The notes below the pieces were generated by a model. It searched no databases. It was not told the DNA's origin and saw nothing but the letters and a program-made list of their open reading frames with translations. From Siphonodentalium dalli (taxonomy: Eukaryota; Mollusca; Scaphopoda; Gadilida; Siphonodentaliidae), in contig CP136064.1 of NCBI GenBank assembly GCA_032622095.1, positions 47,445,573 through 47,509,572 of the forward strand: a DNA stretch of 64,000 nucleotides, written 5' to 3'. The translations under genes were made by a program, and so were the position numbers. Shown one piece after another: positions 14,301 through 29,300 of the stretch. Numbering within the stretch: position 1 is the first letter of the stretch; each line of letters begins with the position of its first letter.

Positions 14301-17300
14301 ATAGTCCCTGAAGATACATGTGGATATAACAGAACATCACAGTGAAAATTTACAGATCGGAATATATCTGCATCGTAGTTATGTTGTGAAAACGGGCGGT
14401 TATGTGGTCCAAATAATCATTCTGATATTTAAATAGGACATTGTAATGGACATCATTGAACTTAACTCGAAAGAAGAAAAACCACAACCGAGTAAGCTGC
14501 AGACCTGTTTACTTTCAAAATTTGAAACAGGGAGATTTGTCCTCAGAAATAGGGAGATTTAGTGAAAAATAGAGAGATTTTTTCAATGTCAGTATCATGG
14601 AATTTTGTTTTCATATTTTTCATTTAAATGTCATATAGATTGTTTGTTGCATTGGGTTTGCATCTGCCAAATTTAACGGCCTTGACACCGAGTGCCTCTA
14701 AACTCACTGAATCATTGGGAATAAAATTACGATTTTCTGGTTATGGATCACGTTTTATTTTGAACGATTAAAACTATGTTTGCACTCTATAAAATGGTGA
14801 TGTCGGATAATTTTTATGGCTAAATATATTCAGTAACATCAGGTAACATGGGTGAATTTAAAGATAGTACGTATTGACAGAATTGTTTGAGGTCCGTTCG
14901 ATTCGCGTTCTGTTATTGTGTATACAAAACACGGAATATCACAAAGATGGAAACGGAACTTTCACCGACACAAAATCAAACAAAAAGTTTAAATCGGCAA
15001 TATAATAATATTGAGTCTGCGGTTTTAAATCAGTCGGTCGGGACGAGCAGAAACCTACACTTTATTAAGTGTGACCAAAAAGAAAGGCTTCTTGTTTGAT
15101 ATATTATAATCCTTGTCTGGACATTGAAGACTGCATTTACTTACTCAACGCTGTTAAACAAAAGAGAGTCGACGTTATTGCAACATTTTGTCACTGTTTG
15201 ACTCGCAGGCGATATATTCCTAATTGATTTGTAACACTATAGCATGCATGGATTATCGCTTACTACAGCCATTGGCTAATTTTTTGTTTTATCTTTGGAA
15301 TCGGGAGATTTCGTTTCCCGATCAGGAGCACAGGAGAAATGACACAAAATCGGGAGACTCCCGCCGAAATCGGGAAAGTAAACAGGTCTGAGTTGTGTTG
15401 ACATAACTAACTCAGAACTCAGACTTATTGACCACGGTGTCACTCCAGGGCTGTGAATATGGAGTCATGCTCTCGAGCATCTTCAGTCCGGAATTAGTGT
15501 ACTTCTTAGAAGCATTTCCAAGCCTTGAAATAGTGTGTCTGTCATTTGCAGAATGAGGTCCCCAGAGGGTGAATTTAGTGATGCTACCCCGCATAGTGGG
15601 CTAGCATCACCAAATTCACCCTCTGGGGACCTCATTCTGCTTACACCTCAGCAGAATGAGGTTCCCAGAGGGTGAATTTGGTGATGCTAGCCCGCTATGC
15701 GGGGTAGCATCACTAAATTCACCCTCTGGGGACCTCATTCTGCAATGACAGATACACTATTTCAAGGCTCGAGCATTTCAACATCGAAGATGTTACCATG
15801 ATTTATCTTTTCACTTATGAATAATGGTGTTTAGATTGGTTGCCCGCATGTACATATAACTGTATATTATCTCTCGTTTTATAGCCCTTTTTTGGTTGTA
15901 CTATTTTTTGCTTAGTTTAAATATGCACAAATGGATGTGCAAATTTAATTATGTTAAGGTACTCTTGATGCCCCATGCAACATCTACATTTGAATCATGA
16001 TAAACTGATAAGTTGAGTTGTGATTGGTACTGACACATTCAGGACTGTACAGACACTCTCAAATAACATAGCTTTCTTTTTATTACATGTGATTAATGTG
16101 ATCACAGTTGTTATACACCCATTTAAATAAAAAGACGATCATATTATGTAATCAATTATCTGTCTGTTTAAAGTTTTGAACTAGTGAGAAAATGAACTCA
16201 GCCTTACTCAGGTACTGTTCCCTACATTCATAGTTTCTGCTAGGGGTAAGGGAATGGGACCCCTATATCTGCTGGGGGGAGGAAATCTCAATGTAAGCAA
16301 CTAACTTCTAATATCTAGCATTAATAAATTGCCTCAGAATGTCTTTGGTAAATAGGTTAAAGACATATTATGTACTTGTTCGGGTGCGTGAAACTGATAA
16401 GTTAGTATTCAGGTGCTACGCCAACTGGAGGAATGTAGCATTCTACTAACATCACCGAAAATCTGAACCAAATCGACCATACCACTCCATAGAAAACATT
16501 GTCTGAACTACGCTAAATTGTAAATATTTACTACTCGAACCGGGACGCTTCTATCGGCGATAAACTAACGTAAATGATTTCGACATCGGCAGTCGCTGCA
16601 TTTAATTAGTATATAAGAATGACGGTGTGTGTTGTCAATTTAGATACAATATTTGTAAAAATAACTGCTTTGAACAGGAGTATTCTCCATTTCTATTTAA
16701 TCACCCTACCGGAGTGTTTCACATCACTTTAAGTAATTTGAGTGTTGCTGTTAGTACAGCATAAACCCTGCTACATCAGATGGAGAATCATTCATATATA
16801 TAAATAACAAACTACAAATTGCAAATATCCAATAGCAGTTGGATGGATGTAATTAATATTTTATCATTCAGTCATATTGTACTATTTCACAAAAAGAAAC
16901 AAATAATAAAATGTGGTATTTTTCCCTTTCAGACTGCAACTGGAATCAGTGCTGAAACTCTCAAGAATAAGATGTCAATGTTAGATAAGCAAAGAAAATC
17001 TATAGCACAGGTAATCAAATGTTAGATAAGCAAAGAAAGTCTATAGCACAGGTAATCAATTCAGTAGCAGCAGGTCCTTGTTTGAGGCAATAGCCAGATT
17101 TAGCCTCATATGTGAGTAACTTGTAATTTGTGTTGCCATTGCCAATGAAAGCCGCCTGGCTCACATGACCAATTTGCCAACACATACACCATCATTCTAT
17201 TAAGAAATTTTGTGTCCAACATGTGGCATACAGAACTTGTAGCAAACAGGAATAATCAAATCTTTTTCAGGTATTCATTTAGAATCAGGTCTTCACCTGG

Positions 17301-20300
17301 AGAATTATTATTTTTTAAACTTTCCAAGCAAGTTTTACTTCTATAGAGATCGGCCTATTTACGTCACTTTCTTTTTCTGTTTCTTGCAGACTTAATTTGT
17401 GTTATTAAACTCGAGTATATTTCAAAATATATCTCCTTAAAGTGTTTCTCAAACAATTTTATGCTTATAAGTGATACAGGTTTTTGTCCATGTCCCTTAA
17501 GTTTGTTCCAAATTTTTCTCGAATTATTTACTATAGTATGTGCCATCTCATGAGATCATTCTTTTCTGTGCATTTGAATAGCCAAATCTATTTCCTTCTT
17601 GTATTGCCGAGACTTTTCTCTTGAAAATCTTGGGTCTCTCACTGCCTTTGGTTAGCATTTTCTCGTGGATTGACATGTCAAGAGTAAACCATGGTCACAT
17701 AGTACATATACATCATGATAAATATTTCAGAAATACCCAGATTTTACAAAGTTCAGAGACTACTTCGCTCATATTATTGAAGAGAAAGCCAGAGAAATAT
17801 TCAGAGCAACCGGAAACAGATCTCCTGTACCGTCATGTGAGTGAAGCAGAATAAGGCTTAACTGAGATAACTGCCAAGTTTAGATTAACCCTTTCAGTGC
17901 CAAGTCAACCCATATACCCTGTGCCAATGCATTCTCTTATATATGCGAGTCGACCATAGGTCGCCTCACATATATAAGAGAATGCATTGGCCTAACAAAT
18001 TTTCATCATTTGTTATTATTTACAATTTTAATAATTTTTTCTTATATTCTACTCTCTTTCAGTGCCAGACTTATTTTGTAGGTTTAGTGCCAGGGAATGT
18101 TACGTTTTTCATGGGCGTCAAAATTATTACTATGAATACTTGGTGATAGTTTTGAGTTATAACATGTCCCTAAGGTTTTAACCAGTTTGTTTTTAAATTC
18201 GCTATAGCATGCTTAAGCATACCCACAAAAAAAACACTAAAAAATAAAAATCAATTTTTATTTTTTTAGGGCCGATTTTATAGACTGAAAGGGTTAACAG
18301 CTGTAACATCTGATATCTAGGACTAAAGACTGTATTAAATATTCATTACTGTAATCCACAAGCGATCATCCAATGATAATTAACCCTTCCATGACTGGAG
18401 CTTCCTGAAATTTACCAAAAACCCTGTGCCAATGCATTCACTTATATATACATTGGCCTAACAATATTTATCTCAACCATGTAAGCCAGTGCATTCTCTT
18501 ATATACATACATACCGTCGGTCCGTCTCGTCGTCTGACCAAACATATCACCTTGTATCTCGGGTGTTTATTATTGGATTTCATTGTCCTTTGTCATGGCG
18601 ATAGCACAGGCTGGGGGAAAGGATACCCACATACTGCAGGTTTCGTCCATTAATGTTTGGCCCTTGTTTGACTTGGAAATTTGTTAATTTTGTGTCCATC
18701 CGAACATATCACCTTGTAATTACGGTGATAATTTCGTTGTCCTTTGGCCTGGTGATAGCACAGACTGTCATAAAGGATACCCACATGCTATGGGTTTCGT
18801 CCATTTAGTTTTCCATTAATGTTTGGCCCTTGCTTGACTTGGAAATTTGTGAATTTTGTGTCCATCCGAACATATCACCTTGTAATTACGGTGATAATTT
18901 CGTTTGGCCTGGTGATAGCACAGACTGTCATAAAGGATACCCACATACTATGGGTTTCATCCATTTAGTTTTACCAGAGTTACGACCCTTTTTTGACTGG
19001 GAAATTTGTGAATTTTGTGTCTTTCCGAACATATCACCTTGTAACTTGGGTGTTAGTTATTGGATTTTATTGTCCTTTGGCATGGTGATAGCACAGGTTG
19101 GGGGAGATGATACCCACATACTACAGCATTTTTACCACATTTACCGCCCTTCTTTAACTTGAACATTTTTGAAGCCCTTGTTTGACTTGGGAATTTCTAA
19201 ATTTTGTATCCGGATACCCACTGCTTGGGTTTACAAAATAAAAAAAATCTTCATCCATACAAATATTTAGTATTGCCCACTCTCTAAACTGAGCATCGGG
19301 GTTATATGTCACGCATGTCACTTGTTATCCTCTGCAAATGAAGTTTGGCAGGGGATATAGAAATGGGCTCCGTCTGTTTGTCAGTCCTAAGTCCATCCAA
19401 GAGTCTGTCTGTAACAACTTTGAAGCTCTATATCTTGGTCATAATCACTCGGATTTTAATGATCTTTGGCATGTTGATGAACCAACATGGGGGAAAGAGC
19501 ATTAACAAACAGCAGGTTTCATCCATAAATATTTTCCAGAGTTATGGCCCTTATTGAGTAATGGGACTTAGTGTGAAAATGGATTTTACTCTTTGCATTA
19601 TAAATCCTTCTGTATACCCTACAGGCCGCACCCGTCAGCCGATCATCACCAAATTTTATATGGATCTTTGGGGTGGGCTCTAGATGGGAGCTGTCAATTT
19701 TTTGCCCCAAATTTGTTAAAAACCACATATATAGCCGACCACATCCATCCTGTTTTCCTTGAAATAATGGGTTTTTGTCTGTCTAAATGAAATTTGGTAT
19801 GGAGGTTCACCATCATGACTGCTTTCAAAAAAGGGACAAGAAATTAAGTTCATTTTTTCCATTTTACATGTATCCTTTGTTTATCTTTTTGTCCGTTCAC
19901 GCAGATATCTCAGCATTGGGTTATCAGAACTGAATGAAATTTGGTATGGAGGTTTGCCATCATAAATGCTTTCGAAAGAGTGCCCATTGCATTTTCATTT
20001 TGTCTGAGATATCAACCTCAGTTTGTCAATTTTGTTTGTCTGTCCGGCTTGATAACTCAAACAGATATGAACCGATTTCAATTAATTTTCATATTCATGT
20101 AGGTTTTAATCAGTCATCACAGGTCAGACTAAGACATCTTTCGAATTAGATCACATTATAAAATTAATAAACCGATTAGTGGAAAGCCACCTTGGTGGGG
20201 GATACTCCGGGCAGTGATATTGTTTTCATGATAAAAAGTTATATACAGTAGAGGAATACTATATTGAACCATGACCAAAAAGCGGTGTGTAAATTGTCAT

Positions 20301-23300
20301 AAAAATCAACAAGACTGGAAAAATAGACTTGAGGCTGAAACACCTGGGGATTTCATGTGTGTATGGTATGGTGGATTGTAATTGTATAACACCTTTTAAG
20401 ACCTCTATAGAACAAGTTTTCATCCGTTACTTCCCTTGGGTTCACAGTAAATGATCAACAACTATTTCTACAGACAGTTGGTAACCCTTTCTAACCTAAA
20501 TACTCATTAATAAGTAGTTCCCTTAGGAAATATTCAGATAATAAATTCAATAAATGGCCATAGTTAGATGAACTTATTATCTGAACATGTCCCACTAATG
20601 ACTATGATTCATTCTGCACTTTTATTATCTGTTTATCCGTCTGCCATCTACTTTTATTACCTGAACACCCCTCCAAATGAATAATAGAGCATTTGATTGT
20701 ATGCTTTATAACTGATTTAGTATAGAAAGGCTTAGTATTGTATGCCTCCATGGAGTGTACATAAACACATGATGTAGGTCCTAAATGTGTATATATAGTT
20801 TTACAGTCACTGGAAATAAAACAGCTTGTCCATCTATAACAGAACTTTGTTCTTGTACCCTTTCATGACTAGAGCTTCCGGAAATTTTGTGAAAATCCTG
20901 TTCCAATGCATTCTCTTACAAATGTGAATCTCCAATAGGGAGCCTTGCATATACATTTTGTATATTAAGAGAATGCATTGGCCCAACAATAGTTACCTTG
21001 ACCTTGTAATTATAAAGCCAGTGTATTCTCTTTTATATGCGAGGCTCCCTATGGGAGACTCGCATTTATATAAGAGAATGCATTGGCACAGGGTTTTCGC
21101 AAAATTTCCTGGAAGCTCCAATCATGAAAGGGTACAAGAACAAAGTTCTCTTCTAGATGGACAAGCTGTTTTACTTCCAGTGACTGTAAAACTATATATA
21201 CACATCGGTCAGAAAATTATTTATAATTTCCATGGGAGGAAGCAGGAAGACGACCGTATGTCATGCAACCTCCCTGTAATGTATATTGTGATATGTAAAA
21301 AAAAAAATTTGGTTTACATTGATATACATTGCTGAATAAAGTATATTCTATTCCATTCCTTATGGGAGACTTTTGTATATATAAGAGAATGCACTGGCAC
21401 AGATCTGTAATGCTGCACCAGCACAGCTCCTGTCATCAAAGGATTAAAAAATAATAACAACTGAATTGAATTGAAGACTACTATTATTTATTGATCACAA
21501 TAAAATTAAGACATCATTAAATTTTCATTATTTTTTTTCAGCAAGAGGTTACTCTACTCTGGGCAGTACTGGTGACGAGGAGCTGAGACAAGTGATCAGA
21601 CATCAGGCTGCTATAATAAACAACACAAAGGCACCCACACCTTCACCACGGGTACCCAGGAGTCAGCCTGCTCCGAAACCTATTCCTCGCCCTAACAGCC
21701 CCGCCAAAACTCTACATTCAACTGGGTGAGTTGAACCTGTTAGTCTATTAACCCTTTACCCAACAGAAGGGCCCTGTGCCAATGCATTCTCTTATATATG
21801 CGAGTCGACCATAGGTCGCCTCGCATATATAAGAGAATGCATTGGCTTAACACATTAAAAATTATGAAATTGTTAAAGAATGTAAGAAAAAATGGTAAAA
21901 AGTGTTAAAAAAAAGATTTTTTTAGGCCAATGCATTCTCTTATATATGCGAGGCGACCTATGGTCGACTCGCATATATAAGAGAATGCATTGGCACAGGG
22001 CATAACTGTTACTATGACAATGTGGTCAAGGAGACAGTTCCAATGATATCCATATTTGTATGGTTCTATTGAGACAGACCGAAGATATTTTAGGCTGTTG
22101 AAGCTTTATTTGGCCGGTTTTGGCCGGTTTGTTGGGTAAAGGGTTAAACAACATTTTTGTAACTATGTTGTTTAAAATTCTGACCAATTTAACATATCAA
22201 TGGAGCAGAACATATCTGATATAATTTCTGATGAGTTCTCATTATCCCCTGATGCTTGGCCAGGGACATAGAAATTGGCTCCATCTGCTCACAAACCAGC
22301 ATGGGGAACGCATATCCACATGATCAGGTTTCGTCTATTCATTATTTTGGTATCGCCGTCCCTCCGTTAGCTTTTGGTTTCCGGACAATAACTTTAGATA
22401 GTCGCAACTGATGAAATGATAGTTGGTATGTGGGTTTACTAGCACAAAATACAGATCAAGTTCGAATTCAGGTTCCGCCCACCAATTGTCACATGAGTTA
22501 TGTCCCTTTATTTTAGAATTTGCACTCAATATTCATTACCAGATGATTACTTTACTAAGTCTGAACTGAATGGGATGAACATTTTGGCAACGGGTTTGGT
22601 TCATTCATTTTATTTGAAATTATGGCCTATATTGTCGTCTGCCTGCAGCAACTTAACATCCCTTCAAATGAATAATATACCATACCAATGTATACATTAA
22701 TATAAACTGAAAGTCCACTCAGTAACAAGTCTGAGTTTAGTGTGCCTGCCATTTGCAGAATGATGTCCCCAAATCCCCAGAGGGTGAATTTAGTGATGCT
22801 AGCATCATTAAATTCACCTTCTGGGGACCTCATTCTGCTTAGGCCTCATCTTCTCTGGAAAGTTTCTGTATTATCAAATTTCTATAGAAACTTCTTCACA
22901 TAGATTCAATTTCTTTTTTACTTTAGTTTCTCTATATCCCCAAATTGGCAGACAACACATTGCATAATTGAGGTTCTTAATGGGTGTACATCATAATATT
23001 CATTATTTAGGAACTTCAAATCTGAGTCTATGTCTCCCATAGCAGATGAGGCCATGCAGAATGAGGTCCTCAGAGGGTGAATTTGGTGATGCTAGCCCAC
23101 TATGCGGATAGCATCACCAAATTCATCCTCTGGGGACCTCATTCTGCAAATTACAGGCACACCAAATTCAGGCTTGCTCAGTAATCAAGGAATTAATTTT
23201 TTGTTGCTAGTTCTACAACTGAATGGACAAGTACTGCATGGTCTGATGAAGATTACAGTTCTGGAGAAGAGGAATCTTCAATGCATGAACCTAATGTTCG

Positions 23301-26300
23301 AGTTGTGAAGTCTGCCCCACCAAGGCCCAGTGAAGTGGGTTCAAGTCCTGCTCGGTCAAACGTTGTGAAATCATCACCACGAGTTGTGAAATCTGTTAAC
23401 CCAGGCCCGCCAGTTCAGCCTCGTGTAGTTGTTTCCAAACCTGTGAATGATTTGGATGATTGGGATGAGAGTGTCAGGTGAGTCATTCATATACGTTGTC
23501 ATCACCATTTGAGTTTTATTAATTCCAGTGAGTCTTGAATACCAATCTCAGAAACTTACTTTTTGGTGTTAACCCCAGTTTGTCTTACTATTCATCAAAC
23601 AGAAATTGTCTAAGAAGTAATTTTTTATGTAAAATAAATATGGAATAAATATTCCTATTGGCTCCAAAGATGTGTTTTAGATTTGCCACATTTACTTCTC
23701 AACATGCTAAACTTGTTGTGTTTAGGTTTCAACCTTCACCTAAAATGTGACAGTACTGTGAAGGTTTGAATAACAAATTTCTTAATACTGGGAGTAAATG
23801 TCACAGTTGAAGCAAAATTACTGTTGGCAACATTTTTACCAGTTTGATACCTATTTGAAAAAAAATCTGACTCTCAAGATCAGGTTTGAATTTTGAATCA
23901 TACAGTTTTATTAATTATTAATTATACTCCAAGCTTTAATCCTTTCATGACGGGTGCTGCGCTGGTGCAGCATTAAAGACCCTGTGCCAGTGTATTGTTA
24001 TATATGCGAGTCTCCCATAGGGAGCCTCGCATATATAAGAAAATGCACTGGCTTACAAGGTCAAGGTAAATATTGCTAGGCCAATGAATTCCCTTATTTT
24101 ATATACAAGGCTCCCTATGGGAGCCATGCATATATAAGAGAATACATTGGTACAGGGTTTTCGCAAAATTTCAGGAATCTCCCGTCATGAAATACTTATC
24201 TAAAATTTGAAGCACATTTCAGTGAAATGGTTGAGGCTCCAGCACCAAGTGGACATTCACTGTCAAAAGGTTCATATGTGTCCAAGACCTCACAGAATAT
24301 CGATGCACAGCTCAAAGTATGTCTGGGTTATATTAAAGACAAGCCTGGATATAGAGTCTGACATTTGCAGAATGAGGTTCCCAGAGGGTGAATTCAGTGA
24401 TGCTCTCCCGCATGGTAGACTAACATTGCCAAATTCACCCTCTGGGAACCTCATTCTACTTAGGCCTCAACTGCTTTGGGAGACCTACGATCAGATTGAA
24501 GTTCCCAGTTGAAGTTGGTGATGTTCACCCATTTGTCACCTCTATTATGCATTTTATCTTCTGCAAATTAGGCGATATAGAAACTGAACAGAACAGAACA
24601 AGTAAAAGTTCACTAAATTTACCCTCTGGGGACATTCAGCAAATGTCAGACACACTATATCCAAGCATCATTTTCTCTGGTATCTTTATTATCAAATTAA
24701 CATATTTATTAGTTTCTATAGACACTTCTTTAAAAGTTTCTATTTCATTTTTAGTTTAGTTTCTCTAATCCCCAAATTGGCAGATGCTACAATGAATAAT
24801 TGAGGTGCCCAATGGGTGCACATCACCATCTTTACCACCTGGGAACTGGGAAGTATCCATAGTCTGAAATAAACATTGTTTTTAGTTACTTTTTCCCCTT
24901 CTGGGAAGTTTCTATATCCCCTAATTTGCAGAAGATAAATTGCATAATCAAGGTGACTAATGGGTGAACATCACCAACTTCAACTGGGGAAATTCAACCT
25001 GATCGTATGTCTCCAATAGCAGTTGAGGCCTAAGCAGAATGAGGTTCCAAGAGGTTGAATTTGGTGACACTAGCCTGCTGTCTGTTTGTGGGTTAGCATC
25101 ACTAAATTCACCCTCTGGGGACTTCATTCTGCAAATGACAGACACACTATTTGCAGGCTTGTGTGTGTCTTGTATCTCCCACTGTATATCAACAAATAAA
25201 TACAAATAAATGTGCAAATAAACAATCAAACAGGGAATGGTACACAGAGATCATTTTATTTGCCAGCTAACACTAACCACTATGAAACATGTTGTGGAAA
25301 AATAATCCTTTTCAAGGCTGCAACATAAAAATTTAATTGCCTTATTCTGAAAGATATCGAGGTGAACATCGCTAAAAGCCACATAGTTGATTCTGCCTGG
25401 TTACATCAGGTTACATCGCGATATTCTGGTTTATGGTTGTGTAGCCTACTAAAGGTTAATCAGGAATATTTCAGGGTATAAAAATGTTTAACTACTGGGA
25501 CTAAATTGTGAATTTTAACAGTTCCGTCTACCTTTGTTGGTTGCAGTACAGAAAAATACATTGTCAATTTTATGCAGTGCCAAATGACAAGCATGTTCCA
25601 TTACTCAGCACTTCAATTGTTTTTTTTTTAAATAAAACTTATTAATTAAGATTCATTAACTGTATCTAATTATGAGAATTTGGTTTTAATTATAAATATT
25701 TTCATTTGGTTGAAGGGCTGAGATTTTCCCCAGCAACTATAGGGGTCCCATTCCTCTAGCGGAAACCCTGACAAATATAATGAGTACTCCGTGGCAAGAT
25801 CTTTTTAATGTTCACAGGGCCGTGATGTTAAGAAACCAGCTGGTGCTGTAGATGTAATGGGATCACACAGATCACCAGTCAGAAAGCAAGCTTCCTCCTC
25901 AGTAAGTTACACTTAATCAGTCACGATCCATGCAGGCTTCCTCCTCAGTAAGTTACACTTAATCGGCAAAGATCCATACCTGTTTATTTTTTATAGTGAA
26001 TGCTAGGGTTAACTCTGGGCCGAAAGTTTTGCAAAATTGAAATATTTTTTGTCTCATTATTTTGTAGCTTGCCAAATTTTTTCGTATTGAAATTATTTAA
26101 AGCTGTTTTTGACATTGTGGCTTATGCTTTAGTTATTGCTAGTTGCTATATATTTATACCCCCCGCAACGAAGTTAGGGGGGGTATACTGGAGTCAGCTT
26201 GTCCGTCCGTCCGTCATCCGTCGTGCCGTCCGGCCCGACATCTGATGTTTATGTGGCCAATTTTAAGAAAAATGGATAGTTGGGTGGCTGATTTCCGTTA

Positions 26301-29300
26301 CGTGGCAACCCTTTAAAATGATCTATTTGGCCATATCAGCATATTTAATTTTTTGGTCACTTAATAGTTGGTAACAAAAGGTCCATAGATTTGGACCTCC
26401 ATGATCTGTCTATAGGAGCCATAGGAGGTGTTCGGACAGTTATGTGGCTAGCTACCCAATCACGGACATGTCAGTTTCTCCTGTTCAACTTTCCTAGTTG
26501 CTGTTTACAGGTTTTTGGGTTTCAATGAGCTACTTCTGCTATAATTCCTACATGTTCTGACTCCACAATCAGAAATTGTATTACTTTTGACTACTAAAAG
26601 TTTGTCCACTACTTGATAGCCACATAAATTTTAGCCGCATTAAATATTTTAGCCGCATAATTCAATAGCCACCTATCTCCCCAAATGTTGGTAGTACCGT
26701 GGACACAAATTTGTCCGGAGTTTTTCTCAGTCGTTTTTTGATCAATTTCCTTGAAACTTGGCACAGACATCAACCACCATGGGAACCTGTGCACCTGCGA
26801 TTTTTGGTGGAGTATTCCCCTTTTTCGACTTAGAATATTTTTTGCTTTGTCCGAACTTTTATTCCTACATTTTTCGGTCAATGTTTTTTAATCTTGGCAC
26901 TGATATTTAGTACCATGGGAACCTGTGCACCTGCGATTATGATGTCTGTCCGACATTTTTTGTGTGGAGTTATTCCCCTTTTTCGACTTAGAATTTTTTT
27001 CGCAACATGCATAATTTTGTCCAAGCTTTTATTCCTACATTTTTCGGTCAATAGGTTTAAGATTAGGGTTATGATTGTACACCTGCAATGGGCACTGTTA
27101 TTTTATTATTTTAACTAAATGTTTACTGACATGTGAAACATCTTAGTATTTAAAAAACAGGGGGGTATCCGTAGTCCCATTGGGACAGTCACACCTCTAG
27201 TTTTGCATGTTTTCCACTTGTTTGAAGTTTTCGCGGCTACTTTATGAAATTGATACAAAACAGAAGATCCCCAAATCACTTTACATATATCGGAATGACA
27301 TTGTATATGCTCACAATTATTTCAAACAACTTTTTTGTTGTCAAATTATAATGTACTAAATTTTGATTTGTGCAATGATTATAACACTATTTATATTTTT
27401 GCATGACACTAGTCATATTTTTCACAATTAATGACGAGGATAATATATGTTCTTGGGTGTATTATTGCATATAGGCAGGTACTGTAAAACTAATTATACT
27501 ATTTCTGTGGATGTCTTGCTCCTAACAACCATAAAGTCCTCCCACTAATGAATATATGTGGTAACCTCCATTGCAAGCCATGTGATATCTGAAGGCTTTT
27601 GTCTTCCAGGATTTCGAGGTTTCGGACAACAGTGATTTCTCTGATGAGGATAATTATGAAGATCTGATCCCAAAGAAAAGGTATGTGTTTCTTCAATTCA
27701 AATGTTCACTACAATTCAGAGTATAAAGAATTTTTTTGGATTTGTCTCACACCCTACATCTTAACTAATTATTGTATGCTCAGCTGCAACACAGAAAATT
27801 GTTCTGTGAGACCAATATAGGTTATCACTGTGGATTTCTAAGATATGTATTGACAGCAAGACATATAAGTTCTCTAATTTAATAAGACTAATTAGTATAT
27901 TTGTAAGTTCAAATGATGAACCATTGTGTCACCCAGAGAATGCATTGGATTGTTACCCTCTCTATACTAAATGAAATCTCCCATTGAGTTTTAAAAGTAT
28001 ACATTGGAATGGTCTATTATTCATCTGGAAGGGTGTTTGGAAAAATAAGCATACAACAGATAACAGTATATCTGTTTGTCTGTCTGTCTTCTGCTTATAT
28101 TTTCGGAACATCCCTCCAGAGATATATACCAATACACTGTATACTTTTATAACTAAAGGGATCCATTCAATAAATAAAGGGTTAACTTTCCTGCAGATTC
28201 AACTATTTAATCTTGACAAGGATTCATATGCATTGAAGGGAAATATTTCATTAATAAATTCAACAAAAGACTTGCAGTTGTTTGTTGAATTTATTTTCTG
28301 AAGACTGAACATTTCCTAAGGGAAATACCGATCAATGTGTATTTAAAATAGGCAGTGTTAAAGCCCTTTTACATGGTGTATAACGCTCGTGATTTGCACA
28401 GATCCAGCAATTAGAGCACATAAGGCACAATGAGAGCTTACAGATGATGAACGAACAGTTGGTGGAGACGTCGTCTGCAAATTTTGTCGATGGAAATTTA
28501 CAATATTTAAACATTTTGGGCTTCAATAATCCTTTAAAGGTGTTGAGAAATGACATTGAATTTTATTAGTTCTGACCTGTGGGAATCCTGTATTGTTATA
28601 TGAGATTATAAAATTTAGGATGGGGAAGGCCTTTAGTGGTACATATAGATTTTCTCAGGTAACATCAGGCAGTTGGTTTATTGTCTGGAGTGATATATCA
28701 GAAAGTTAAAAAAAACTCTAGCAAGAACATGTATATGGTGCTCTGGTACTGTGATCAAACAACCTTTCCACAGCTGTCAATCAAATAATTATTAGCAGCT
28801 ATTTTTCACCAATCAGCATCTGAGCTGGTCGCTTGCTGCATTGAAAATTCTTTATTTACCCTAATTTTAATATCCACTCGTACTTTCAGTGTTAAATTGT
28901 ATATTTCAAACAACTTTTTTGTTGTCAAATAATAATTTACTGAAATTTGATTTGTGCAATGATCTTGGAAATTCGTCCATGATTATAACACTATTTATAA
29001 TTTCGTTGATTACATTGACGCAAACTGATGAAGATATAAGAAGCATTCAATATAGTAGATGTAATTGAATTGTTCAAATATGTTCAAGGGAGGTATTTAT
29101 AATGAAGAAAAAAAATGAATCATACAGGAGTTTATATGAGATGATTTTTCACAACCAGCGAATTTTAATGTAATTTCAACTGAAATTCTCAGATTTCGCC
29201 ATTGCCATGCAAATCAGACGATTTGCTCACAGTTCACATCGCACACCATCTAGAAAGTCCTTCAACCATAACTGAGAAGTTTCTCCTGATAAAGTAAACA

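Noticed and set aside
17739-17740. Alternative acceptor for DZIP1-like exon 8 (acccag|ATT)
   Set aside because: It breaks phase with exon 7 and would drop the conserved KYP residues.
18830-19162. 110-codon frame with repeated WEICEFCV
   Set aside because: The internal repetition follows the ~160-bp tandem repeat, so the frame is a by-product.
20958-21335. 125-codon plus-strand frame
   Set aside because: It runs through the group B hairpins and the inverted repeat arm, with no protein-like motif.
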